Source: Kyrpidia spormannii | Lineage (GTDB): Bacteria; Bacillota; Bacilli; Kyrpidiales; Kyrpidiaceae | DNA: 64,000 bases | NCBI RefSeq assembly: GCF_002804065.1 | Contig: NZ_CP024955.1 | Location: forward strand, 558,001 to 622,000 | Direction: 5' to 3' | In this document: one piece after another, positions 7,635-15,778 of the stretch | Layout: each line of letters opens with the position of its first letter | How positions within the stretch are numbered: position 1 is the stretch's first letter | Translations under genes and position numbers: made by a program | The notes under the pieces: generated by a model | Told to the model about the DNA's origin: nothing | Database searches by the model: none | Seen by the model: only the letters and a program-made list of their open reading frames with translations

Positions 7635-7714
7635 CCTTGGAAGGGGCGGCCCCTAGGCCGCTTCCGCGCGGGAAGAGTGTCGGCATGCCCCCTATGGGCG
7701 CCTTCTTCCAAGGA
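7635..7714. repeat. Long inverted repeat between convergent genes
   Basis: A 9-bp repeat, ccttggaag (7635-7643) and cttccaagg (7706-7714), encloses a second hairpin, gcggcc-ccta-ggccgc. It lies between the 3' ends of the ABC operon and the trans-sulfuration gene. There is no T-run, so it may act as an RNA-stabilising or weak termination structure for both. Confidence 0.4.
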
Positions 7715-7723
7715 GGACCAGCG

Positions 7724-8905
7724 TTAGCACGTCACCTTGCGCGCACTTTCCTCCACCTGGGCGCTGGCCGCAAGCGCGAGGGCCTGGTCCAAATCCTGGA
7801 TCAGGTCATCAATGTGTTCAAGGCCTACAGACAGCCTCAGAAGAGAGTCCGTGACGCCGAGGCGCTGTCGTACATCTGGGGGAACGTCGGCATGGGTCTG
7901 GACCGCCGGGTAGGTGATCAGCGATTCGGTGCCGCCGAGGCTTTCTGCAAAGGTGATCACCCGCAGGTGCGCGAGGATCGGGGGCACCCACCTGTTGTTC
8001 GCCACTTCAAAGGCAATCATCCCACCCCACCCGCTGGCCTGTGCCCGATGCACGGCGTGGCCGGGATGGTCCGGGAGTCCGGGGTAATACACCCGGGATA
8101 CCCGGGGATGTGCCTTCAGCCACTCGGCCAGGGCTCGGGCATTGCTTTCATGCCGGTCCATGCGCACGTGGAGAGTTTTTACCCCCCGCAACAGCAGCCA
8201 AGCGTCCTGAGGACCTAACACCGCGCCAATGGAATTTTGAATAAAAGCCAGGGAATCCGCCAACGCCTCTGACTTTACGACTACTGTGCCGGCCAAGACA
8301 TCGTTGTGTCCGCCGAGATACTTGGTGGCCGACTCGACCACGATGTCCGCCCCCAGTTCCAGGGGCCGTTGCAGGTACGGAGTCATAAAGGTGTTGTCGA
8401 CAATGAGCCAGGCTCCGCGTTCGTGGGCAAGCCGTGCCAATCCCCGAAGGTCGGCGATTTTGAGGGTGGGATTGGTCGGCGTTTCCACGAACAGCGCCCG
8501 GGTATGGGGGCGGATTTGCTTGGCCACGGCCCGCAGGTCGGAGGTGTTTACATAGGTGGTTTCCAGACCCAGTGGGCGAAAGAGCCGTTCGAATAAACGG
8601 TAGGTGCCGCCGTATAGATCGTCCGAGAGCACGAGATGATCTCCTGGGCGAAACAGGCGGCCGATGGCGTCGATGGCCGCCATGCCGGAAGCGAAGGCAA
8701 ACCCCCGGCATCCCCCGTGCAAGGCGGCGATCGTTTCCTCCAAGGCCAGGCGGGTCGGATTCGAGGTTCGGGTATAGTCGAAACCGGTCGAAGAACCGAG
8801 GCCGGGATGAGCGTACGTGGTGGCGTGGTGGATGGGTAAAGAAATCGCTCCGGTGATGGGATCTCGGCGGGTTCCCGCCTGGGAACATCGCGTGTCAATG
8901 CGCAT
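7724..8905 (-). CDS. PLP-dependent trans-sulfuration enzyme (cystathionine gamma-synthase / beta-lyase family)
   Basis: This 393-residue Cys/Met-metabolism PLP enzyme has the substrate and cofactor motifs YTRTSNPTR, FASGMAAI, VETPTNPTLKIADL and VESATKYLGGHND, with the Schiff-base lysine at K195, and the C-terminal FAESLGGTESL. Family members make or split cystathionine, or use O-acetylhomoserine, on the route between cysteine and methionine. The exact reaction cannot be settled from sequence; SATKYLGGHNDV is close to the Bacillus MetI/MetC group. The ATG at 8905 is chosen because AGGAGGG lies just upstream and homology begins there, although the frame extends 52 codons further into the riboswitch. 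A SAM-I riboswitch and terminator in its leader place it in methionine supply, switched off when S-adenosylmethionine is plentiful. Confidence 0.9.
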   Translation of the reverse strand: MRIDTRCSQAGTRRDPITGAISLPIHHATTYAHPGLGSSTGFDYTRTSNPTRLALEETIAALHGGCRGFAFASGMAAIDAIGRLFRPGDHLVLSDDLYGGTYRLFERLFRPLGLETTYVNTSDLRAVAKQIRPHTRALFVETPTNPTLKIADLRGLARLAHERGAWLIVDNTFMTPYLQRPLELGADIVVESATKYLGGHNDVLAGTVVVKSEALADSLAFIQNSIGAVLGPQDAWLLLRGVKTLHVRMDRHESNARALAEWLKAHPRVSRVYYPGLPDHPGHAVHRAQASGWGGMIAFEVANNRWVPPILAHLRVITFAESLGGTESLITYPAVQTHADVPPDVRQRLGVTDSLLRLSVGLEHIDDLIQDLDQALALAASAQVEESARKVTC

Positions 8906-8950
8906 GCCTAACCCTCCTGCAATTCCGGTGGAAACCCGTTCCAGAATGGC

Positions 8951-8977
8951 AAAACCCACTCCTGAGGGGAGTGGGTT
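8951..8977 (-). terminator. Intrinsic terminator of the SAM riboswitch
   Basis: On the minus strand cccactcc and ggagtggg form an 8-bp stem with a short loop, followed by a TTTT run. It lies between the SAM aptamer and the gene start at 8905, where the riboswitch expression platform should be. Confidence 0.85.
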
Positions 8978-9004
8978 GTCAACAAAAGCCGATCCTCCGG
9001 CACT

Positions 9005-9116
9005 CCTCTCATCTCTCAGGTCGCTCACGCGGCCTGCAGGAATTGGCACCTCTCCGGACATTCCGGTGGTTGCCGGGCTTCATCGGGCCAGTCCCTCCGC
9101 CACTCTGGATAAGAGT
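9005..9116 (-). promoter_or_regulatory. SAM-I (S-box) riboswitch aptamer
   Basis: On the minus strand the aptamer reads CTCTTATCCAGAG, then GGCGGAGGGACTGGCCC, GATGAAGCCCGGCAACC and, after a variable stem, GAGAGATGAGAG, which pairs with the 5' CTCTTAT to close P1. These are the hallmark conserved blocks of the SAM-I class. It sits 100 bases upstream of the trans-sulfuration gene and ends in an intrinsic terminator, so SAM binding should cause premature termination. Confidence 0.95.
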
Positions 9117-9174
9117 TCACCGATTCGATTGTTGAGTACACCATATCATGGAACGATCTTTTTGTCGAGAGCGT

Positions 9175-10350
9175 TCAGCGCCGCAGGGCGGAGTTGTCAT
9201 ATTCAAAAATCGCCAGGCGGTTCAACAAGTCCTGCAAAGGATCGGCCGCAGGCCGCAGGGGTGACGCGTTCGGCCGGGAGGCTTCCCGGGCGGCGATGGT
9301 CGTCAGGGTGCCGGGCGGCTGATTCGTTTCAGAAGGTCCTGCCGGAGCGGGCAGGTGCAGGATATCTACCAGAATCGGTTGGAGGCGGTTCCAGCGGACG
9401 TAGCCGTTGTGGTCGGCGCTGACCTGAATGGTGGTCCCGCCGAAGGGATATTGTTGGGCCGGGGCGGGCACGGCGCCGTCATTGGCGGGATATCCCAAAG
9501 CCGACAGGGCGGCATAGCCCGCCCGGAGAAAAGGGCTGCTGATCGTATCGGCTGACGGGATGCTCCCTACCACAGACACCACCCGGAGAGCGCGAAGGGT
9601 GGGGTTCTCGCTATGTAAAGCGGTCACTTCCTGCCGCACCTTGGCCGGAGTAAGGCTGCGGTCCGCCGCCGCGCCGAATAACGTTGCGGGAATCGGCGAA
9701 TCCGGGGGCAACTGGACCACGCGGTTCAAAAGGTTTGCCAGAGGGCTCCCGCCCCAGGGGGTGCCGAGGCTGATCAGAGCCGCGGCGTCCAGCGGCCGGT
9801 AGTCGCCCAGGGCCACGTACGCATCAAGGCCCCCCATGCTGTGGCCGATGAGGACCAAGCGGCCATCGATGCCCGGGACTTGCTGGCGAAGAACGCTGAG
9901 TTGGCCCGCCAACAGATGGCCATTGGCAATAAAATCCGCATCAGGGTCCAACTTCACCGTGGCCACGTTATAACCCGCCGCATAGGCTTCACGGTATACG
10001 TCTGTAAATACCGACGCATCTTCATAAATCCCGTTGATAAACAGGAGAAATGGACGATTCTCATCGTGGATGTGGTAAAATACGGTGCCGATGGGATTCC
10101 GGCGGACCGCGTCCACCGTGAATTGATCGGGACTTACATCGATCAAGCGAATGTGGTGTGTGATCTTTGGTGTCAAAGAGCCGACCTCGCCCCCGACGGT
10201 AATCGGGACGCCGGGGTTCTCAGCGGCCAAGGGCTCCCCATTGGTGATCGCCGGATGGGTATAGGAATAAGCGAACGCTTGGCTCATCCCCATGGCGGCA
10301 AAAGCGACGGTCACGCTCAGGATCTGGCGAAGCTGTTTACGGGTGTCCAA
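9175..10350 (-). CDS. Secreted lipase-like alpha/beta hydrolase
   Basis: This 391-residue protein has a signal peptide (basic start MDTRKQLRQ, hydrophobic core to about residue 27, AFA cleavage motif). The mature part is an alpha/beta hydrolase with LVLIGHSMGGLDAY, giving the nucleophile elbow GHSMG with S171. Other family-like segments are FLLFINGIYE (oxyanion loop region), SLGTPWGGS and, near the end of the fold, VSADHNGYVRW, which may hold the catalytic histidine. It probably hydrolyses lipid or other esters outside the cell. The TTG start at 10350 gives a complete signal peptide and has GAGGGA upstream, but the spacing is long. It is monocistronic, with no regulatory motif seen. The Pro-rich last 60 residues look like a disordered tail. 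Confidence 0.8.
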   Translation of the reverse strand: MDTRKQLRQILSVTVAFAAMGMSQAFAYSYTHPAITNGEPLAAENPGVPITVGGEVGSLTPKITHHIRLIDVSPDQFTVDAVRRNPIGTVFYHIHDENRPFLLFINGIYEDASVFTDVYREAYAAGYNVATVKLDPDADFIANGHLLAGQLSVLRQQVPGIDGRLVLIGHSMGGLDAYVALGDYRPLDAAALISLGTPWGGSPLANLLNRVVQLPPDSPIPATLFGAAADRSLTPAKVRQEVTALHSENPTLRALRVVSVVGSIPSADTISSPFLRAGYAALSALGYPANDGAVPAPAQQYPFGGTTIQVSADHNGYVRWNRLQPILVDILHLPAPAGPSETNQPPGTLTTIAAREASRPNASPLRPAADPLQDLLNRLAIFEYDNSALRR

Positions 10351-10639
10351 CTCTTCGTCACTCCCTCGATCCGGAAGAATTCCGCGTTGTTGTGTCTCCG
10401 GAGAGCTTCGGCACAGCCGTGCGCGGAGATTCAGTGAACCGCCGGATCATGGGTTCCGGAGCATCTGCGCGAAGCCGAAGAGGGCATGGTCGATCGGCTG
10501 TTCATCGCTCGTGTCATGTCCATCCTATCACAGACCCCGGTGCTCATGAAACGGGGAGAAAAAATTTTGGCGCGGAAATATAGGGCCAAGGGCTTCCGCG
10601 GAGGGCCATTGATGTCAGTGGTGGTGGGCCAGGGAATAA

Positions 10640-10834
10640 ACCAACTTTGGGACTCAGGTCGACCGGGACTTTGTCATCGTCGAGTTGCACGCCGGGGATC
10701 ACGTGGGATACGGGGAGTGCACCGTCGCTACAAAGCCTTTGTACAATGAAGAGACGCCCGAAACGGCTCGGATCGACCAGGTTCCGTTGCGGACGGCTTT
10801 GGTGGCAGAAATGCTGAAGGTTTTGGCAGCGTAA
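10640..10834 (+). pseudogene. Fragment of an enolase-superfamily enzyme (o-succinylbenzoate synthase / N-acylamino acid racemase type)
   Basis: In one frame, without a start codon, about 64 codons read FGTQVDRDFVIVELHAGDHV, then GYGECTVATKPLYNEETPET, and end at TAA. This matches the conserved N-terminal capping domain of MenC/NAAAR enzymes (FGTxxxxxFVxVE, GWGE, YxEET). The true N-terminus and the whole catalytic barrel are missing, so it is a remnant. The rest of the 10351-11043 intergenic stretch shows no gene I can support. Confidence 0.5.
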
Positions 10835-11043
10835 TGAATAGATCCCAGCGGGCGGGAGTTTCCCCGCCGCTTTTGTCATGGGGTGGGTTGGAAAGATAAA
10901 GCGGACGTAAACCGTTTTGGAACACTTTTGTTATCGAACAAACACGGGTTCCGGAAGGATTTTTTCGGGCGGCGTCGTAAAATGTTTGTTGATGGAGCTA
11001 TTTTCTATATGAATACAAAATATACAGAATTGGGGGTCGACAG

Positions 11044-12759
11044 ATGGATTTGACGAATGCAGTACCCGGGCGACCGGACGGGCAACTCCAAGATTACGAG
11101 GCCGCCCGGCAGGTGTCATGGGACGAAGAAGCGAAACAGTTCACTTGGTGGAAGACTGGCCGGGTCAATGCCGCGTTTGAGGCGGTGGACAGGCACGTAG
11201 AAGAGGGACGCGGCGATGCGCCGGCGATTTTATATTACGATGGGGTCCGGGATGAAACCTGGAGTTTTCGCCGGTTGCGGGATGATGCGGCCCAATTCGG
11301 GGATGCACTGCGGCGACTTGGGATCGGTCGGGGAGACCGGGTGTTTTTGTTCATGCCCAAGGGTCCAGAACTGGCTGTTGCACTACTCGGAATTATCCGC
11401 ATCGGAGCGGTGGCCGGGCCGCTATTCGAAGCGTTCATGGAGACAGCGGTACAGGACCGGCTGGCAGACAGCGGTGCTGTTGCGGTGGTGACGACGCCGA
11501 CCTTGCGCCCCCGCATCCCGAGGGAACGGCTTCCCGAGCTGCGCCACGTGATCCTGGTGGGGGCAGAGGCGTCGGATGCTGAGGCGGGAGAATGGTCCTA
11601 TACCGAACTCATGAAGGGAGCCTCCGCCGACTCGCCTGTAGAATGGGTGGATCGGGAGTCGCCCATGCTTCTTCATTATACGTCCGGATCCACCGGTAAA
11701 CCCAAAGGGGTCGTCCATGTGCACAACCTGATGATTCACCAGTACCGGGTTGGGCGGTGGGTTTTGGATCTGCGCCCCGACGATATTTATTGGTGTACCG
11801 CGGACCCGGGGTGGATCACCGGAACGTCCGCTGGTCTGTTCGCGCCTTGGCTTCACGGTGTCCCGGTGGTCATTCGGGGCGGGCGATTCCAACAGGAGGG
11901 TTGGTACGAGACTGTCGAAAAATTCGGCGTCACGGTCTGGTTCAGTGCCCCCACGGCATTCCGCATGTTGATGGCCGGCGGCGATGAGTTGCCAAAACGC
12001 TATAACTTGTCATCGCTCCGGCACGTTCTCAGTGCCGGGGAGCCGTTAAATCCGGAAGTATTTCGCTGGGGACTGCGCGCCCTGGGAAATCGCATCCACG
12101 ACAACTGGTGGATGACGGAAACGGGTTGCACGATGATCACGAACTACCCCGCTCTGCCGATCAAGCCCGGTTCCATGGGCCGGCCCCTGCCGGGAATTGA
12201 GGCGGCCATTCTGGACGATCAAGGCCGGGTTCTCGGTCCAAACCAACTGGGGAACCTGGCCATCCGCGCCGGATGGCCGGGCATGATGCGGGCCATCTGG
12301 AATAATGAAGAGAAGTACAAGCAGTATTTTCCATTTGAGGGTTGGTACATCAGCGGGGATTCCGCCTATCGGGACGAAGATGGATACTTTTGGTTCCAGG
12401 GCCGGGTGGACGATGTCATCAACACCTCTGGGGAGCGGGTTGGCCCCTTTGAAGTGGAAAGCAAATTGGTGGAGCACCCGGCCGTAGCCGAGGCCGGGGT
12501 GATCGGCAAACCCGATCCGGTCCGAGGGGAGATCATCAAAGCCTTTATTTCCTTGAGGCAGGGCTACGCGCCCACGGAGGAACTCAAACAAGAGATCCAG
12601 CAGTTCGTGCGCAACGGCCTGGCGGCTTACGCCATGCCCCGGGAGATTGAATTCCGGGACAAACTGCCCAAAACTCGCAGTGGCAAAATCATGCGTCGGG
12701 TTTTGAAGGCGTGGGAATTGGGCCTGCCGACCGGGGATTTATCCACGATGGAGGATTAA
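11044..12759 (+). CDS. Acetyl-CoA synthetase-like acyl-CoA ligase (AcsA type)
   Basis: This 571-residue adenylate-forming enzyme activates a short carboxylic acid to its CoA thioester through an acyl-AMP. It has the P-loop YTSGSTGKPKG (about residues 212-222), TADPGWITGTS, which is typical of acetyl-CoA synthetases, the A5 motif NWWMTETG, WYISGDSAYRDEDGYFWFQGR around the hinge, and the C-terminal PKTRSGKIMRR with the catalytic, acetylation-sensitive lysine. The Trp pair in WWMTETG limits the acyl pocket to small acids, so acetate or propionate is likely. An ATG at 11044 is used; no strong ribosome binding site is visible just upstream. Single gene, followed by an intrinsic terminator. Confidence 0.9.
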   Translation: MDLTNAVPGRPDGQLQDYEAARQVSWDEEAKQFTWWKTGRVNAAFEAVDRHVEEGRGDAPAILYYDGVRDETWSFRRLRDDAAQFGDALRRLGIGRGDRVFLFMPKGPELAVALLGIIRIGAVAGPLFEAFMETAVQDRLADSGAVAVVTTPTLRPRIPRERLPELRHVILVGAEASDAEAGEWSYTELMKGASADSPVEWVDRESPMLLHYTSGSTGKPKGVVHVHNLMIHQYRVGRWVLDLRPDDIYWCTADPGWITGTSAGLFAPWLHGVPVVIRGGRFQQEGWYETVEKFGVTVWFSAPTAFRMLMAGGDELPKRYNLSSLRHVLSAGEPLNPEVFRWGLRALGNRIHDNWWMTETGCTMITNYPALPIKPGSMGRPLPGIEAAILDDQGRVLGPNQLGNLAIRAGWPGMMRAIWNNEEKYKQYFPFEGWYISGDSAYRDEDGYFWFQGRVDDVINTSGERVGPFEVESKLVEHPAVAEAGVIGKPDPVRGEIIKAFISLRQGYAPTEELKQEIQQFVRNGLAAYAMPREIEFRDKLPKTRSGKIMRRVLKAWELGLPTGDLSTMED

Positions 12760-12775
12760 GGCTCTCTGATGAACG

Positions 12776-12813
12776 AGCCGGGGTCCGGGTTTCACGGGCC
12801 CTGGCTATTTTTT
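12776..12813 (+). terminator. Intrinsic terminator after the acyl-CoA ligase
   Basis: An 11-bp stem agccggggtcc/gggccctggct (two G-T pairs) is followed by ATTTTTT. It lies 17 bases after the stop codon. Confidence 0.85.
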
Positions 12814-12891
12814 GCCTCCTGCCCGGTGGAGACCAACCGGCCATCCCGGGTGCACTCAGCCCTCGGCCCAGAATATCGAGGGCTTATTCAT

Positions 12892-12967
12892 TGATGCATA
12901 ACTCATGTTCAAATGCATGACACCCGTAGCCGGAAGGACGGAAAGCGCCCGGTTCTGGCCCGGGTGT
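12892..12967 (+). promoter_or_regulatory. Candidate upstream activator region of the APC permease promoter
   Basis: Two ATGCAT hexamers (12894-12899 and 12913-12918) lie about 55-75 bases upstream of a -24/-12 promoter. They are followed by an inverted repeat acacccg/cgggtgt (12920-12926 and 12961-12967). Sigma-54 promoters need an upstream site for an activator. A similar ATGCAT site occurs at the same distance upstream of the MHS transporter promoter near 62.3 kb. Confidence 0.35.
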
Positions 12968-12969
12968 TA

Positions 12970-12987
12970 TTGGCATCATTTTTGCTT
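12970..12987 (+). promoter_or_regulatory. Sigma-54 (-24/-12) promoter of the APC permease
   Basis: TTGGCATCATTTTTGCTT has GG at 12972-12973 and GC at 12984-12985, exactly the 12-base period of sigma-54 promoters (consensus TGGCACN5TTGCW). The nearest downstream gene is the permease at 13136, leaving a leader of about 140 bases. Confidence 0.75.
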
Positions 12988-13135
12988 ATTCCTTTTGCGG
13001 TGCGTCATGATATAGTTAGAAAATCTATCATATTGGGAGGGGAGAGCGACGTCTTCTGTGATAAAAACTGACCCGAAAACTAGGGATTTCGACATCAACG
13101 AAGCAACATGTGCGGGGAAAGGGCGGGATAGATGA

Positions 13136-14602
13136 ATGCCTGAAGAACATTTGGAACCTGGACAACTCAAACACAATGTCCTGAATCGATTCGATTCCGT
13201 ATTAATTGCCGTGGCGGGGTCGGCGCCCGCCTACAGTTTGTCGGCGTCGACAGTGGCTTTGGTGGCGGCGGTGGGATTGCTGGCACCGGGCGCCATTCTG
13301 TACGGCGCAATCCCTATGTTTGGGATCGCCCTGGCGTTTTTGTACCTCAACCAAGCGATGCCCAACTCCGGGGCCAGTTACGTGTGGGTGGGACGCATTC
13401 TCCACCCGTGGCTCGGGTTCCTGAGCGGATGGAGCTTGTTGGTCAGCGCGGTCTTGTTCATGATGGCTGGAGCGATTCCGGCGGGGACGGCGACTCTAGA
13501 GTTGTTAAGCCCGGATAAAACAGACAGCGTGGTCTGGGTGACCGTGGTTTCGGCGTTCTGGTTTCTGGTGATGAACGCCTTGGTCATGGTAGGAATTCAC
13601 ATTACCAACGTGGTTCAGCGGATTCTGACCAGTATTGAAGTGATTGGCCTCATCGTCCTGGCCGTGGGAGGGCTGATCCACGCTTCCCATCAGGTGGCCC
13701 ACCCCTTCTCCTGGAGCTGGTTTTCCCTCGGCGGTTACGGAAGTCTCTCGACGTTTTTGGGGGGACTGTTGATCACCTGTTTTTATTTTTGGGGCTGGGA
13801 CGTCAGCTTGAACCTGACGGAGGAAACCCGGGCAAAGCGAGTGGCTCCCGGCCTCGGCGGGGTGCTCGGGACATTGATCATCGTCGCTCTGTTTATCCTG
13901 TTGCAGGTGGTCATCCAGCTCAACCTCGGAGACAAGCCTTTGGCGGATGAAGCGGCGAATATTATTCCTCTTCTCGGGGAGACGATTCTTCCCAAGCCCT
14001 GGTCGTACATCGCCCTGATTGCGGTCATGATCAGTACTGTGGCCACCCTGGAGACCACGCTCATCCAGGCGACCCGGACTTTGTTCGCCATGGGCCGGGA
14101 CAAGACGGTCCATCCTCGGTTTGCCGTGCTTCACGCGAATTGGCAGACACCGGTGCTCAGCAACATCGTCATCGGCGTCCTCGGCATCATTCTATTCGTG
14201 GTTTCTAATCTGTCTGCCAGCGTGAGCGATCTTATGACCAGCGCGATCAGCGCCATCGGGCTTCAGATCGCCTTTTACTACGGGCTCACCGGTATCAGCT
14301 GTGCTTGGCATTACCGAAAATCTTTTGCCGAATCTTTCACCGCCGGGATCTTCCGGCTGGCCTGGCCTTTGGTGGGCGGGTTGGTGTTGCTCGCCATTTT
14401 CGTCATGAATGTATTTACGCTCTCGTTCCAAGAGACGGCCATCGGGCTGGGGCTGATCCTCGTCGGAATCATTCCTTTGTTGGTGGCCAAATTCAAATAC
14501 CACAGTCCGTATTTTGAGGGCCATGTGTTTGAACCGGATGCCGAAGAATGGTCCGGCACGAAGGAAGCTACAGTTGCCGCTGAAACTGTCAAGCGCGGTT
14601 GA
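13136..14602 (+). CDS. APC-family amino acid permease
   Basis: This 488-residue integral membrane protein has about 12 transmembrane segments. The first helix region, SVLIAVAGSAPAYSLSAS, resembles the unwound substrate-binding segment of amino acid/polyamine/organocation transporters. It would import an amino acid or amine by cation symport or exchange. The C-terminal 40 residues are hydrophilic and cytoplasmic. The ATG at 13136 follows a purine-rich stretch (GGGAAAGGGCGGG) that is only a moderate ribosome binding site. A clear -24/-12 promoter about 150 bases upstream implies sigma-54 control, as is common for amino acid catabolism in Firmicutes. No activator gene lies next to it. The substrate is not predictable. 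Confidence 0.88.
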   Translation: MPEEHLEPGQLKHNVLNRFDSVLIAVAGSAPAYSLSASTVALVAAVGLLAPGAILYGAIPMFGIALAFLYLNQAMPNSGASYVWVGRILHPWLGFLSGWSLLVSAVLFMMAGAIPAGTATLELLSPDKTDSVVWVTVVSAFWFLVMNALVMVGIHITNVVQRILTSIEVIGLIVLAVGGLIHASHQVAHPFSWSWFSLGGYGSLSTFLGGLLITCFYFWGWDVSLNLTEETRAKRVAPGLGGVLGTLIIVALFILLQVVIQLNLGDKPLADEAANIIPLLGETILPKPWSYIALIAVMISTVATLETTLIQATRTLFAMGRDKTVHPRFAVLHANWQTPVLSNIVIGVLGIILFVVSNLSASVSDLMTSAISAIGLQIAFYYGLTGISCAWHYRKSFAESFTAGIFRLAWPLVGGLVLLAIFVMNVFTLSFQETAIGLGLILVGIIPLLVAKFKYHSPYFEGHVFEPDAEEWSGTKEATVAAETVKRG

Positions 14603-14623
14603 TCCGATTCTGGCGTCGGGCGG

Positions 14624-14656
14624 GCCCCCGGGAGAAGTTCCTGGGGGCTTTTGTTG
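14624..14656 (+). terminator. Intrinsic terminator after the APC permease
   Basis: A 10-bp stem gcccccggga/tcctgggggc with a GAAG-type loop is followed by TTTTGTTGT. Confidence 0.8.
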
Positions 14657-14700
14657 TCCCTTCACGTTCCTTTATAATAAAAGAAAACGCGGGGGTTGCC

Positions 14701-15672
14701 ATGGATAATCAGCTGTACCGCTTACTCAAACTCATCACGCTGATTCAGGCATACCCGGGGATTCGGGCCAAGCGACTCGCCGCAGAATGCGAGGTCACCG
14801 AGCGGACGATCTACCGGGACATCGATCGGCTCGCCCAGATTACGACGATTTCGAAGGGGCGCCGCGGTGAAGGTTACCGCTTTGTGGGACAGTTCGCCCT
14901 GTATCCCCTGGATCTTACCGAAGAGGAAATCGCCGGGCTCCAGGCGGTGGCCGCCTGGGTGGAAACCGCCCACAGGCCGTTGCCGCCGGGGTGGAAAACA
15001 GCGTATCAGAAAGTCATGGCCGCTCACGCCAAGGAAAAGAAGGTCAACCAGGGATTCCTGGAGCGCGTCGGGGATGTGGTGCGGTTGGGGAACCCGGCCT
15101 GGGCGCCAGAAACGCCCAACGTTTTTCCCGAATTGCTCCAGGCGGTGATACACCGGCGACCGGTGAAAGCCCTGTATCATTCCCAGAGCCGGGACCAAAC
15201 CGGTTGGCGCCGGATCGATCCTTATTACCTCATCCCCCGGGAACACCGGTTTTATGTGATCGGCTATTGTCACACCCGCAAGGAATTTCGCACTTTCCGG
15301 GTCAGTCGGTTTCACGAGCTTCGGGTCTTGGATGGCGAGTATGAAAAAAGGCCTTTTGATTTAAATGAATATATGAAATATACCTGGTCGATTGAGCGGG
15401 GGGCTTCTCTTATCCGGTTTGTCGTGAAATTCTCCCCCAAGGTGGCGCGTTATGTCAAGGAGGAAGAGTTGTTCCTCCGCCCCCAGATCCGCGAACTTCC
15501 AGACGGATCACTCTGGTTTCAAGTCGTCGTGAACGGGGCGAGCGAATTTTTGCGCTGGTTGTGGACCTACGGCCCGGACGCTGAGATCCTTGAGCCGAAG
15601 CAGTATCGCGATCATATGGTCGGCATCTTACGGCAATGGCTGGAAAAGTATGAAAGGGCCCAGCAAGGCTAA
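14701..15672 (+). CDS. HTH and WYL domain transcriptional regulator
   Basis: This 323-residue regulator starts with a DeoR-type winged helix-turn-helix (RAKRLAAECEVTERTIYRDI, about residues 22-41). A spacer follows, and then a WYL domain around residues 150-235 with VKALYHSQSRDQ, RRIDPYYLIPREHRFYVIGY and FRVSRFHEL. The C-terminal WCX region is near residues 240-315. WYL proteins bind nucleic acids or nucleotides and act as repressors or activators in processes from DNA damage to defence. No defence or repair genes flank it, so its targets are unknown. The ATG at 14701 is preferred over the earlier frame opening at 14599, which lies in the upstream terminator. A DMT-family exporter follows in the same direction about 100 bases downstream. 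Confidence 0.85.
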   Translation: MDNQLYRLLKLITLIQAYPGIRAKRLAAECEVTERTIYRDIDRLAQITTISKGRRGEGYRFVGQFALYPLDLTEEEIAGLQAVAAWVETAHRPLPPGWKTAYQKVMAAHAKEKKVNQGFLERVGDVVRLGNPAWAPETPNVFPELLQAVIHRRPVKALYHSQSRDQTGWRRIDPYYLIPREHRFYVIGYCHTRKEFRTFRVSRFHELRVLDGEYEKRPFDLNEYMKYTWSIERGASLIRFVVKFSPKVARYVKEEELFLRPQIRELPDGSLWFQVVVNGASEFLRWLWTYGPDAEILEPKQYRDHMVGILRQWLEKYERAQQG

Positions 15673-15778
15673 ATCCATCGGGAGAGTCCGGCTCCCCCTT
15701 GCTGTGGCCCGGCAAGGCGGCTACAATACGGAAGTATCTTTTTTTAATGATCTATCCGTAGAAAAGAGGCGACCGGGA

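Noticed and set aside
10486-10749. Open frame in the 10.4-11.0 kb gap
   Set aside because: Its residues match nothing I know, and it overlaps in another frame the clearer enolase-superfamily remnant.
14701-15672. WYL regulator as part of a defence island
   Set aside because: Neighbours are a permease and a DMT exporter; no restriction, CRISPR, retron or toxin genes are near.
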